Shown here piece after piece: positions 1 to 5,270 of a stretch of DNA of 6,337 nt. Below the pieces are notes generated by a model that worked only from the letters and a program-made list of their open reading frames with translations, was not told where the DNA came from and searched no databases. Every line of letters starts with the position of its first letter. The first letter of the stretch is position 1. Origin of the DNA: Acidimicrobiales bacterium (GTDB lineage: Bacteria > Actinomycetota > Acidimicrobiia > Acidimicrobiales > CADCSY01); assembly GCA_030447125.1 (NCBI GenBank), contig JAUJLZ010000113.1, forward strand, positions 1 to 6,337, written 5' to 3'. Both the position numbers and the translations under genes were made by a program.

Positions 1-64
1 AGCGGCTGCTGGAGAACCTGAGATGGCTCGCGAAGGGCAACCCACAGTACGCGGGTACGGACGC
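1..64. other. Unidentified leading sequence, not vector
   Basis: These bases do not match the vector sequence expected before the end of lacI. If the molecule is circular they should read like 6219-6282, the lacI codons before the C-terminus, but they do not beyond scattered similarity. All six frames are short and I recognise no product. In the lacI frame there is a stop at 19-21. Likely explanations are low-quality sequence at a read end, or a short foreign or chimeric piece. Confidence 0.6.
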
Positions 65-119
65 CTCCCCGCGCGTTGGCCGATTCATTAATGCAGCTGG
101 CACGACAGGTTTCCCGACT
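65..119. repeat. Terminal overlap, copy 1 (identical to 6283-6337)
   Basis: These 55 bases are identical to the last 55 bases of the window (offset 6218). This is what a circular molecule looks like when written as a line slightly longer than one turn. Just upstream, 62-65 also matches 6278-6281 if two bases (TC) are missing here, which suggests an error at the point where the first 64 bases lose homology. Confidence 0.95.
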
Positions 120-135
120 GGAAAGCGGGCAGTGA
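65..135 (+). CDS. lacI: lacI 3' end (completes the gene that runs off the right edge)
   Basis: This is the C-terminal part of the lac repressor, read in the frame ending ARQVSRLESGQ and TGA at 133-135. It covers the leucine-rich tetramerisation helix (SLMQLARQVSRL). Bases 120-135 supply exactly the 16 nucleotides missing from the lacI copy that starts at 5271, so both pieces are one gene if the plasmid is circular. Taken as a linear molecule, this would be a promoterless fragment open from 22, with foreign codons before the lacI part. Confidence 0.9.
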
Positions 136-175
136 GCGCAACGCAATTAATGTAAGTTAGCTCACTCATTAGGCA
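136..175 (+). promoter_or_regulatory. lac promoter remnant with altered CAP site
   Basis: Directly after lacI come the bases that follow it in the E. coli lac operon, including the CAP-binding region at 151-166, TGTAAGTTAGCTCACT. The natural site has TGTGAG; here the G at 154 is A, which breaks one half-site. The sequence stops at GGCACC before the -35 and -10 of the lacZYA promoter, so it should be inactive. It is carried along from cloning of the lacI fragment. Confidence 0.85.
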
Positions 176-188
176 CCGGGATCTCGAC
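176..188. repeat. Linker flanking the lacI fragment, right arm
   Basis: CCGGGATCTCGAC is the exact reverse complement of 5181-5193 on the other side of lacI. Together with the tetA codons outside them, the two arms mark insertion of the lacI fragment at the SalI site (GTCGAC) of pBR322 tetA, with TCGA present on both sides. Confidence 0.85.
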
Positions 189-247
189 CGATGCCCTTGA
201 GAGCCTTCAACCCAGTCAGCTCCTTCCGGTGGGCGCGGGGCATGACT
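184..247 (+). pseudogene. tetA: tetA(C) internal fragment, right of the lacI insertion
   Basis: Reading from ATG at 191 gives MPLRAFNPVSSFRWARGMT, an internal stretch of the class C tetracycline efflux protein of pBR322. It continues the fragment at 4906-5184: in the intact gene GERR is followed directly by PMPLRAF. After GMT the match ends, and the frame runs through unrelated pBR322 sequence to TAG at 308-310. The rest of tetA is deleted, so no transporter can be made. Confidence 0.85.
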
Positions 248-339
248 AGCATGATCGTGCTCCTGTCGTTGAGGACCCGGCTAGGCTGGCGGGGTTGCCT
301 TACTGGTTAGCAGAATGAATCACCGATACGCGAGCGAAC

Positions 340-603
340 GTGAAGCGACTGCTGCTGCAAAACGTCTGCGACCTGAGCAACAACATGAATGGTCTTCGGT
401 TTCCGTGTTTCGTAAAGTCTGGAAACGCGGAAGTCAGCGCCCTGCACCATTATGTTCCGGATCTGCATCGCAGGATGCTGCTGGCTACCCTGTGGAACAC
501 CTACATCTGTATTAACGAAGCGCTGGCATTGACCCTGAGTGATTTTTCTCTGGTCCCGCCGCATCCATACCGCCAGTTGTTTACCCTCACAACGTTCCAG
601 TAA
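340..603 (+). pseudogene. Decayed tyrosine-recombinase-like frame of pMB1/pBR322
   Basis: An 87-codon frame long present in pBR322 with no established function. Residues 41-71 resemble the N-terminal edge of the catalytic domain of plasmid tyrosine recombinases (the F plasmid ResD/D-protein type), where HRRMLLATLWNT is followed by GARINEALALT and then DFS and PP. Here the segment reads NTYICINEALALTLSDFS, so the position of the box I catalytic arginine is cysteine. The frame stops at 603, before any region for the remaining catalytic residues or the tyrosine nucleophile. I read it as a truncated, inactive relic. The family match is from memory and needs a profile search; the claim that it is non-functional is firmer. 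Confidence 0.55.
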
Positions 604-696
604 CCGGGCATGTTCATCATCAGTAACCCGTATCGTGAGCATCCTCTCTCGTTTCATCGGTATCATTACCCCCATGAACAGAAATCCCCCTTACAC

Positions 697-701
697 GGAG
701 G
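697..701 (+). promoter_or_regulatory. Ribosome binding site of rop
   Basis: GGAGG lies five bases before the GTG at 707. It decides the start: the same frame is open from the ATG at 539, but only the GTG has a good Shine-Dalgarno sequence and gives the known 63-residue Rop. Confidence 0.85.
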
Positions 702-706
702 CATCA

Positions 707-898
707 GTGACCAAACAGGAAAAAACCGCCCTTAACATGGCCCGCTTTATCAGAAGCCAGACATTAACGCTTCTGGAGAAACTCAACGAGCTGGACGCGG
801 ATGAACAGGCAGACATCTGTGAATCGCTTCACGACCACGCTGATGAGCTTTACCGCAGCTGCCTCGCGCGTTTCGGTGATGACGGTGAAAACCTCTGA
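707..898 (+). CDS. rop: Rop (Rom), RNA I/RNA II kissing-complex stabiliser
   Basis: Rop is a small cytoplasmic RNA-binding protein that stabilises the pairing of antisense RNA I with primer RNA II and so lowers plasmid copy number. The frame starts at GTG and encodes 63 residues beginning TKQEKTALNMARFIRSQ and ending FGDDGENL, full length for the ColE1/pMB1 family. Each subunit is a helical hairpin (about residues 3-28 and 32-56) that dimerises into a four-helix bundle; the RNA-contact residue Phe14 is present in ARFIRSQ. An intact rop with a pBR322-type origin predicts moderate copy number, unlike pUC plasmids, which lack rop. An ATG-initiated frame reaching back to 539 contains this gene but is not the natural start. 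Confidence 0.97.
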   Translation: MTKQEKTALNMARFIRSQTLTLLEKLNELDADEQADICESLHDHADELYRSCLARFGDDGENL

Positions 899-998
899 CA
901 CATGCAGCTCCCGGAGACGGTCACAGCTTGTCTGTAAGCGGATGCCGGGAGCAGACAAGCCCGTCAGGGCGCGTCAGCGGGTGTTGGCGGGTGTCGGG
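899..998. other. pBR322 spacer between rop and bom
   Basis: Common pBR322/pUC spacer with several inverted and GC-rich short motifs, recognisable by sequence. I see no gene or functional site in it beyond what may form the left edge of the mobilisation region. Confidence 0.7.
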
Positions 999-1139
999 GC
1001 GCAGCCATGACCCAGTCACGTAGCGATAGCGGAGTGTATACTGGCTTAACTATGCGGCATCAGAGCAGATTGTACTGAGAGTGCACCATTGCGGTGTGAA
1101 ATACCGCACAGATGCGTAAGGAGAAAATACCGCATCAGG
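999..1139. other. bom, basis of mobility (nic/oriT region)
   Basis: This is the pMB1 mobilisation region, at the usual spacing between rop and the origin. It contains the sequence TATACTGGCTTAACTATGCG (1037-1056) that surrounds the nick site of ColE1-type plasmids. No mob genes are present, so transfer would need mobilisation proteins from another plasmid. Edges are estimated from the standard vector layout. At 1087-1092 the usual CATATG reads CATTG, one base short, so the backbone NdeI site is destroyed. Confidence 0.8.
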
Positions 1140-1229
1140 CGCTCTTCCGCTTCCTCGCTCACTGACTCGCTGCGCTCGGTCGTTCGGCTGCGGCGAGCGG
1201 TATCAGCTCACTCAAAGGCGGTAATACGG

Positions 1230-1238
1230 TTATCCACA
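1230..1238 (+). promoter_or_regulatory. DnaA box near the pMB1 origin
   Basis: TTATCCACA is a perfect consensus DnaA box. It sits about 90 bases from the RNA/DNA transition of the origin, at its known place in pBR322, where DnaA can help load the replication machinery. The rest of 1140-1324 is standard vector sequence downstream of RNA II with no gene. Confidence 0.8.
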
Positions 1239-1730
1239 GAATCAGGGGATAACGCAGGAAAGAACATGTGAGCAAAAGGCCAGCAAAAGGCCAGGAACCG
1301 TAAAAAGGCCGCGTTGCTGGCGTTTTTCCATAGGCTCCGCCCCCCTGACGAGCATCACAAAAATCGACGCTCAAGTCAGAGGTGGCGAAACCCGACAGGA
1401 CTATAAAGATACCAGGCGTTTCCCCCTGGAAGCTCCCTCGTGCGCTCTCCTGTTCCGACCCTGCCGCTTACCGGATACCTGTCCGCCTTTCTCCCTTCGG
1501 GAAGCGTGGCGCTTTCTCATAGCTCACGCTGTAGGTATCTCAGTTCGGTGTAGGTCGTTCGCTCCAAGCTGGGCTGTGTGCACGAACCCCCCGTTCAGCC
1601 CGACCGCTGCGCCTTATCCGGTAACTATCGTCTTGAGTCCAACCCGGTAAGACACGACTTATCGCCACTGGCAGCAGCCACTGGTAACAGGATTAGCAGA
1701 GCGAGGTATGTAGGCGGTGCTACAGAGTTC

Positions 1731-1760
1731 TTGAAGTGGTGGCCTAACTACGGCTACACT
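1731..1760 (+). promoter_or_regulatory. RNA I promoter
   Basis: TTGAAG (1731-1736) and TACACT (1755-1760) lie 18 bases apart, with the RNA I start at 1767. This is the strong constitutive promoter of the antisense copy-control RNA. Confidence 0.85.
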
Positions 1761-1766
1761 AGAAGG

Positions 1767-1874
1767 ACAGTATTTGGTATCTGCGCTCTGCTGAAGCCAG
1801 TTACCTTCGGAAAAAGAGTTGGTAGCTCTTGATCCGGCAAACAAACCACCGCTGGTAGCGGTGGTTTTTTTGTT
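1767..1874 (+). ncRNA. RNA I, antisense copy-number regulator
   Basis: This 108-base untranslated RNA begins ACAGTATTTGG and is fully complementary to the 5' part of RNA II. Its three stem-loops pair with those of RNA II and stop primer formation; Rop stabilises the complex. It ends in a GC-rich hairpin and U-run. Confidence 0.93.
1844..1871 (+). terminator. RNA I terminator
   Basis: A perfect nine-base stem, AACCACCGC (1844-1852) with GCGGTGGTT (1858-1866), has a five-base loop and runs into seven T residues (1865-1871). This is a classic intrinsic terminator and gives the 3' end of RNA I. Confidence 0.9.
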
Positions 1875-1884
1875 TGCAAGCAGC

Positions 1885-1913
1885 AGATTACGCGCAGAAA
1901 AAAAGGATCTCAA
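1885..1913 (-). promoter_or_regulatory. RNA II promoter
   Basis: On the minus strand TTGAGA (1908-1913) and TAATCT (1885-1890) are 17 bases apart, and the -10 box ends seven bases before the RNA II start at 1877. A small hairpin (1902-1910 with 1916-1924) overlaps the -35 region. Confidence 0.88.
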
Positions 1914-2015
1914 GAAGATCCTTTGATCTTTTCTACGGGGTCTGACGCTCAGTGGAACGAAAACTCACGTTAAGGGATTTTGGTCATGACCTATTTGTTT
2001 ATTTTTCTAAATACA

Positions 2016-2044
2016 TTCAAATATGTATCCGCTCATGAGACAAT
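2016..2044 (+). promoter_or_regulatory. bla promoter
   Basis: TTCAAA (2016-2021) and GACAAT (2039-2044), 17 bases apart, form the constitutive P3 promoter of TEM beta-lactamase. The leader then reads AATCATGATTG (2064-2074) where the common sequence is AATAATATTG. This removes an SspI site and creates TCATGA at 2065-2070. Confidence 0.92.
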
Positions 2045-2074
2045 AACCCTGATAAATGCTTCAATCATGATTGA

Positions 2075-2947
<873 letters not shown>

Positions 2948-3007
2948 CTGTCAGACCAAGTTTACTCATATATACTTTAGATTGATTTAAAACTTCATTT
3001 TTAATTT

Positions 3008-3034
3008 AAAAGGATCTAGGTGAAGATCCTTTTT
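3008..3034 (+). terminator. Hairpin with T-run after bla
   Basis: A ten-base stem, AAAAGGATCT (3008-3017) with AGATCCTTTT (3024-3033), has a six-base loop and a run of five T at 3030-3034, about 60 bases after the bla stop. It has the form of an intrinsic terminator, though the stem is AT-rich and may be weak. Confidence 0.55.
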
Positions 3035-3060
3035 GATAATCTCATGCCATCGTGCCGCCA

Positions 3061-3517
3061 GAAATTGTAAACGTTAATATTTTGTTAAAATTCGCGTTAA
3101 ATTTTTGTTAAATCAGCTCATTTTTTAACCAATAGGCCGAAATCGGCAAAATCCCTTATAAATCAAAAGAATAGACCGAGATAGGGTTGAGTGTTGTTCC
3201 AGTTTGGAACAAGAGTCCACTATTAAAGAACGTGGACTCCAACGTCAAAGGGCGAAAAACCGTCTATCAGGGCGATGGCCCACTACGTGAACCATCACCC
3301 TAATCAAGTTTTTTGGGGTCGAGGTGCCGTAAAGCACTAAATCGGAACCCTAAAGGGAGCCCCCGATTTAGAGCTTGACGGGGAAAGCCGGCGAACGTGG
3401 CGAGAAAGGAAGGGAAGAAAGCGAAAGGAGCGGGCGCTAGGGCGCTGGCAAGTGTAGCGGTCACGCTGCGCGTAACCACCACACCCGCCGCGCTTAATGC
3501 GCCGCTACAGGGCGCGT
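3061..3517 (-). other. f1 phage origin
   Basis: This is the filamentous-phage intergenic region used to package single-stranded plasmid DNA with a helper phage. The hairpin GAGTCCAC (3213-3220) with GTGGACTC (3232-3239) encloses the site where the phage gene II protein nicks. The AT-rich repeats at 3061-3130 are its replication-enhancer end. The short frames inside are not genes. Confidence 0.95.
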
Positions 3518-3553
3518 CCCATTCGCCAATCCGGATATAGTTCCTCCTTTCAG

Positions 3554-3601
3554 CAAAAAACCCCTCAAGACCCGTTTAGAGGCCCCAAGGGGTTATGCTA
3601 G
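3554..3601 (-). terminator. T7 terminator (T-phi)
   Basis: The 48-base T7 phage terminator, read on the minus strand, contains the stem of CTAGCATAACCCCTTGGGG and the run GGGGTTTTTTG. It ends transcripts from both T7 promoters, since no other terminator lies between the two cassettes. Confidence 0.97.
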
Positions 3602-3652
3602 TTATTGCTCAGCGGTGGCAGCAGCCTAGGTTAATTAAGCTGCGCTAGTAGA

Positions 3653-3697
3653 CGAGTCCATGTGCTGGCGTTCAAATTTCGCAGCAGCGGTTTCTTT
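3653..3697 (-). other. S-tag coding segment, not translated here
   Basis: The minus strand encodes KETAAAKFERQHMDS, the ribonuclease S-peptide tag of the vector's second cloning site. It is in frame with the encapsulin gene across the XhoI site (3704-3709), but the TAA at 3710-3712 ends translation first, so the shell protein is untagged. AvrII (3625-3630) and PacI (3631-3638) sites lie downstream. Confidence 0.93.
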
Positions 3698-3709
3698 ACC
3701 AGACTCGAG

Positions 3710-4558
3710 TTATTCCTCCGGATCAATCAGGGTGCAGATCGCCGCCGGACGCTTGATACGCAGAACCACGGTCTCGTACACACGAAACGGGTGGTTCATG
3801 CCTTCCTCGCCCAGATACGCGGTTTCGAAATCCTCGCTAATCGCCAGGTCCAGGTTGTTACGGCCGGTGTTAACGATCACGCCGCTTTTACCCTTCAGAA
3901 CCGGGCTCTGAAACACACCCGCGGTAATCAGTTCACGCACGTGTTCGATCTCCAGAACGTTGGTGTCTTTGTGCACACGGTGCAGCAGGCTGTACAGCTC
4001 CGGGCTCAGCACCAGCGCATACGGACCGTTGTGGTTCATTTCCAGCAGCTTGTTACGCGCCTCAACAATATCTTGGAACGCGTTGCCGCTTTCATACCAG
4101 TTACCGATCAGGTGGGTCAGACGGCCTTTAACGTTCATCAGACCCGGAATGTCAAATTCCTTGCTACCGTGGAAGATCATCTGATCCTCCAGAAACGCCA
4201 CGTCACGCGCCGCGTTCGCCGCAACGCTGAAATCAATCGGGATGTCCAGCGCTTTGCTTTGCTCCAGATCACGCCAGTACAGCACGAAGTCCTTATACAG
4301 CATCGGAATGGTGTAGTTAACACGACGGCTGCTTTCCACCTCGGTATCAAAGCTACCCTGGAAGTCCATTTTCGCTTCGTGGCTCTCCATAAAGATGTCG
4401 TTGAAAACGCTTTGCATGCCACGACCCAGCGGGCCGTACAGTTCAATAAAACGACGACCAACCAGCTGACGACGCGCCGCTTCAATAACGGTTTGATCCA
4501 GCTGGTTGAAATCTTGGTCGGTCAGCGGGCTGTCCGGATACAGCTGGCTCTTGTTCAT
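3710..4558 (-). CDS. Encapsulin shell protein (IMEF system, Quasibacillus thermotolerans type)
   Basis: The 282-residue product is a family 1 encapsulin with the HK97 phage capsid fold, which self-assembles into a closed protein compartment in the cytoplasm. Conserved blocks include LVGRRFIELYGPLG (32-45), IPMLYKDFVLYWRD (84-97), GPYALVLSPELYSLLHR (178-194), GVIVNTGRNNLDLAIS (226-241) and NHPFRVYETVVLRIK (255-269). I recognise the whole sequence as the Q. thermotolerans encapsulin, known to form a 240-subunit T=4 shell of about 42 nm around an iron-mineralising IMEF cargo. Family 1 shells bind cargo-loading peptides on the inner face, and a matching peptide is encoded just upstream. The start is the ATG in an NdeI site with AAGGAG eight bases before it; the end is TAA beside XhoI. 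Codons are E. coli-like throughout, which indicates a synthetic gene. The species identity is from memory; the family is certain. Confidence 0.95.
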   Translation of the reverse strand: MNKSQLYPDSPLTDQDFNQLDQTVIEAARRQLVGRRFIELYGPLGRGMQSVFNDIFMESHEAKMDFQGSFDTEVESSRRVNYTIPMLYKDFVLYWRDLEQSKALDIPIDFSVAANAARDVAFLEDQMIFHGSKEFDIPGLMNVKGRLTHLIGNWYESGNAFQDIVEARNKLLEMNHNGPYALVLSPELYSLLHRVHKDTNVLEIEHVRELITAGVFQSPVLKGKSGVIVNTGRNNLDLAISEDFETAYLGEEGMNHPFRVYETVVLRIKRPAAICTLIDPEE

Positions 4559-4566
4559 ATGTATAT

Positions 4567-4572
4567 CTCCTT
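4567..4572 (-). promoter_or_regulatory. Ribosome binding site of the encapsulin gene
   Basis: AAGGAG within AGAAGGAGATATACAT is the phage T7 gene 10-type site of the second cassette. It sits eight bases before the ATG and fixes the start. Confidence 0.95.
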
Positions 4573-4600
4573 CTTATACTTAACTAATATACTAAGATGG

Positions 4601-4625
4601 GGAATTGTTATCCGCTCACAATTCC
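4601..4625 (-). promoter_or_regulatory. lacO: lac operator of cassette 2
   Basis: The 25-base operator, core TTGTGAGCGGATAACAA on the minus strand, begins right after the T7 promoter start site, so bound LacI blocks T7 RNA polymerase until inducer is present. Confidence 0.96.
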
Positions 4626-4644
4626 CCTATAGTGAGTCGTATTA
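4626..4644 (-). promoter_or_regulatory. T7 promoter of cassette 2
   Basis: TAATACGACTCACTATAGG on the minus strand is the full consensus promoter of phage T7 RNA polymerase. It drives only the encapsulin gene, ending at 3554-3601. Confidence 0.98.
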
Positions 4645-4697
4645 ATTTCGATTATGCGGCCGTGTACAATACGATTACTTTCTGTTCGACTTAAGCA

Positions 4698-4793
4698 TTA
4701 TGCGGCCGCTTGGATCAGGCTGCCAACGGTGAAACCCTTTTTCTTGTGCTGTTTCGCGTGAAAGTACACGAACTCATCGTCACGGTCGCCCAT
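4698..4793 (-). CDS. 31-residue IMEF-type cargo-loading peptide
   Basis: A complete short frame runs from the ATG in an NcoI site (4790-4795) to TAA at 4698-4700. The product is MGDRDDEFVYFHAKQ, then HKKKGFTVGSLIQ, then AAA. TVGSLIQ is the conserved C-terminal targeting motif by which IMEF ferritin-like cargo docks inside its encapsulin, and the lysines before it resemble the usual flexible linker. The three alanines come from a NotI site (4702-4709). The frame has its own T7 promoter, lac operator and AAGGAG site, so it should be translated, but it lacks any ferritin-like domain. It may be a cargo-acceptor module, an empty-cargo control, or a collapsed fusion whose cargo was lost. The acidic N-terminal 15 residues may be native IMEF sequence or a designed linker; I cannot tell. 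The motif assignment is strong because the shell beside it is from the same system. Confidence 0.85.
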   Translation of the reverse strand: MGDRDDEFVYFHAKQHKKKGFTVGSLIQAAA

Positions 4794-4800
4794 GGTATAT

Positions 4801-4806
4801 CTCCTT
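4801..4806 (-). promoter_or_regulatory. Ribosome binding site of the mini-ORF
   Basis: AAGGAG in AAGAAGGAGATATACC lies seven bases before the ATG at 4793. An XbaI site (4829-4834) precedes it, as in pET vectors. This shows that the 31-codon frame is a designed coding sequence. Confidence 0.93.
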
Positions 4807-4836
4807 CTTAAAGTTAAACAAAATTATTTCTAGAGG

Positions 4837-4861
4837 GGAATTGTTATCCGCTCACAATTCC
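4837..4861 (-). promoter_or_regulatory. lacO: lac operator of cassette 1
   Basis: Identical to the operator at 4601-4625 and placed just after the first T7 promoter. The two operators are 236 bases apart and could both be bound by one LacI tetramer, forming a DNA loop. Confidence 0.96.
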
Positions 4862-4880
4862 CCTATAGTGAGTCGTATTA
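4862..4880 (-). promoter_or_regulatory. T7 promoter of cassette 1
   Basis: Full T7 consensus on the minus strand. With no terminator before cassette 2, its transcript carries both the mini-ORF and the encapsulin gene. Confidence 0.98.
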
Positions 4881-4889
4881 ATTTCGCGG

Positions 4890-4909
4890 GATCGAGATCG
4901 ATCTCGATC
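4890..4909. repeat. 20-base perfect palindrome, vector linker
   Basis: GATCGAGATC followed by its own reverse complement GATCTCGATC joins the T7 cassette to the BamHI end of tetA. It has the look of two linker pieces joined head to head and is typical of pET vectors, not a protein-binding operator. Confidence 0.85.
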
Positions 4910-5184
4910 CTCTACGCCGGACGCATCGTGGCCGGCATCACCGGCGCCACAGGTGCGGTTGCTGGCGCCTATATCGCCGACATCACCGATGGGGAAGATC
5001 GGGCTCGCCACTTCGGGCTCATGAGCGCTTGTTTCGGCGTGGGTATGGTGGCAGGCCCCGTGGCCGGGGGACTGTTGGGCGCCATCTCCTTGCATGCACC
5101 ATTCCTTGCGGCGGCGGTGCTCAACGGCCTCAACCTACTACTGGGCTGCTTCCTAATGCAGGAGTCGCATAAGGGAGAGCGTCG
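4906..5184 (+). pseudogene. tetA: tetA(C) internal fragment, left of the lacI insertion
   Basis: About 93 codons of the pBR322 class C tetracycline/H+ antiporter, from ILYAGRIVAGITGATG to LMQESHKGERR, covering several membrane segments of the N-terminal half. It runs from the former BamHI site, where the T7 cassette was joined, to the former SalI site, where the lacI fragment was joined. There is no start signal of its own and the 3' part is elsewhere (184-247) or deleted, so no working efflux pump results. The frame stays open from 4841 to 5521 through promoter, tetA and lacI sequence, but that is accidental. Confidence 0.93.
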
Positions 5185-5193
5185 AGATCCCGG
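5181..5193. repeat. Linker flanking the lacI fragment, left arm
   Basis: GTCGAGATCCCGG is the reverse complement of 176-188. It marks the left end of the lacI fragment inserted at the SalI site of tetA. Confidence 0.85.
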
Positions 5194-5206
5194 ACACCAT
5201 CGAATG

Positions 5207-5235
5207 GCGCAAAACCTTTCGCGGTATGGCATGAT
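5207..5235 (+). promoter_or_regulatory. lacI promoter, wild-type form
   Basis: GCGCAA (5207-5212) and CATGAT (5230-5235), 17 bases apart, are the natural weak lacI promoter. The lacIq up-mutation would read GTGCAA, so it is absent; repressor supply depends on plasmid copy number. Confidence 0.93.
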
Positions 5236-5270
5236 AGCGCCCGGAAGAGAGTCAATTCAGGGTGGTGAAT

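Larger units (their letters stand above)
248..706. other. pBR322 backbone between the tetA scar and rop
   Basis: This stretch is recognisable pBR322 sequence that normally lies beyond tetA and before rop. It joins to the tetA remnant near 247, leaving out most of tetA. Apart from the decayed recombinase-like frame at 340-603, I see no working gene or clear promoter in it. Confidence 0.8.
1323..1877 (-). ncRNA. RNA II, replication primer
   Basis: The transcript begins GCAAACAAAAAAACC on the minus strand at 1877 and runs about 555 bases to the replication start. It folds to form a persistent hybrid with the template. Its 5' part is complementary to RNA I along 1767-1874, which is where copy control acts. 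Confidence 0.88.
1325..1913 (-). other. pMB1 (pBR322) replication origin
   Basis: This is the 589-base ColE1-type origin, which needs no plasmid-encoded replication protein. RNA II is made on the minus strand from 1877, forms a hybrid near 1325, is cut by RNase H and primes DNA polymerase I. The base before the RNA I start keeps the pBR322 form (AGAAGGACAG, 1761-1770) and not the pUC high-copy form AGAAGAACAG. With rop intact, this argues for moderate copy number. Confidence 0.96.
4599..4650. repeat. 52-base direct repeat, copy 1 (T7lac)
   Basis: Identical to 4835-4886. Each copy holds the operator, T7 promoter and the following ATTTCG. The copies are 236 bases apart, so recombination between them would delete the mini-ORF cassette. 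Confidence 0.97.
4835..4886. repeat. 52-base direct repeat, copy 2 (T7lac)
   Basis: Partner of 4599-4650, perfectly matched over its full length; it is the T7lac unit of cassette 1. Confidence 0.97.

Noticed and set aside
307..675. A 122-codon minus-strand frame in the pBR322 spacer
   Set aside because: It overlaps the recombinase relic and the rop leader on the opposite strand. Its N-terminus loosely resembles a small mobilisation-type protein (MLTIRVTDDEHARLLERCEGKQLAVWMR), which may be a genuine remnant of a pMB1 mob gene, but the rest does not continue and I could not support a functional gene.
3061..3130. AT-rich repeated GTTAAA-like motifs, considered as iterons or a CRISPR-like array
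   Set aside because: They are part of the f1 origin enhancer region. Unit length and spacing are irregular and there are no spacers.
3300..3482. A 60-codon minus-strand frame in the f1 origin
   Set aside because: It lies wholly in the phage intergenic region, which is a replication and packaging signal and not coding.
3662..4645. A 327-codon plus-strand frame covering the whole encapsulin gene
   Set aside because: It is an antisense shadow. The synthetic encapsulin gene largely lacks the sense codons whose complements would be stops in this frame. It has no ribosome binding site, no promoter and no recognisable domain, and it ends in T7 promoter sequence.
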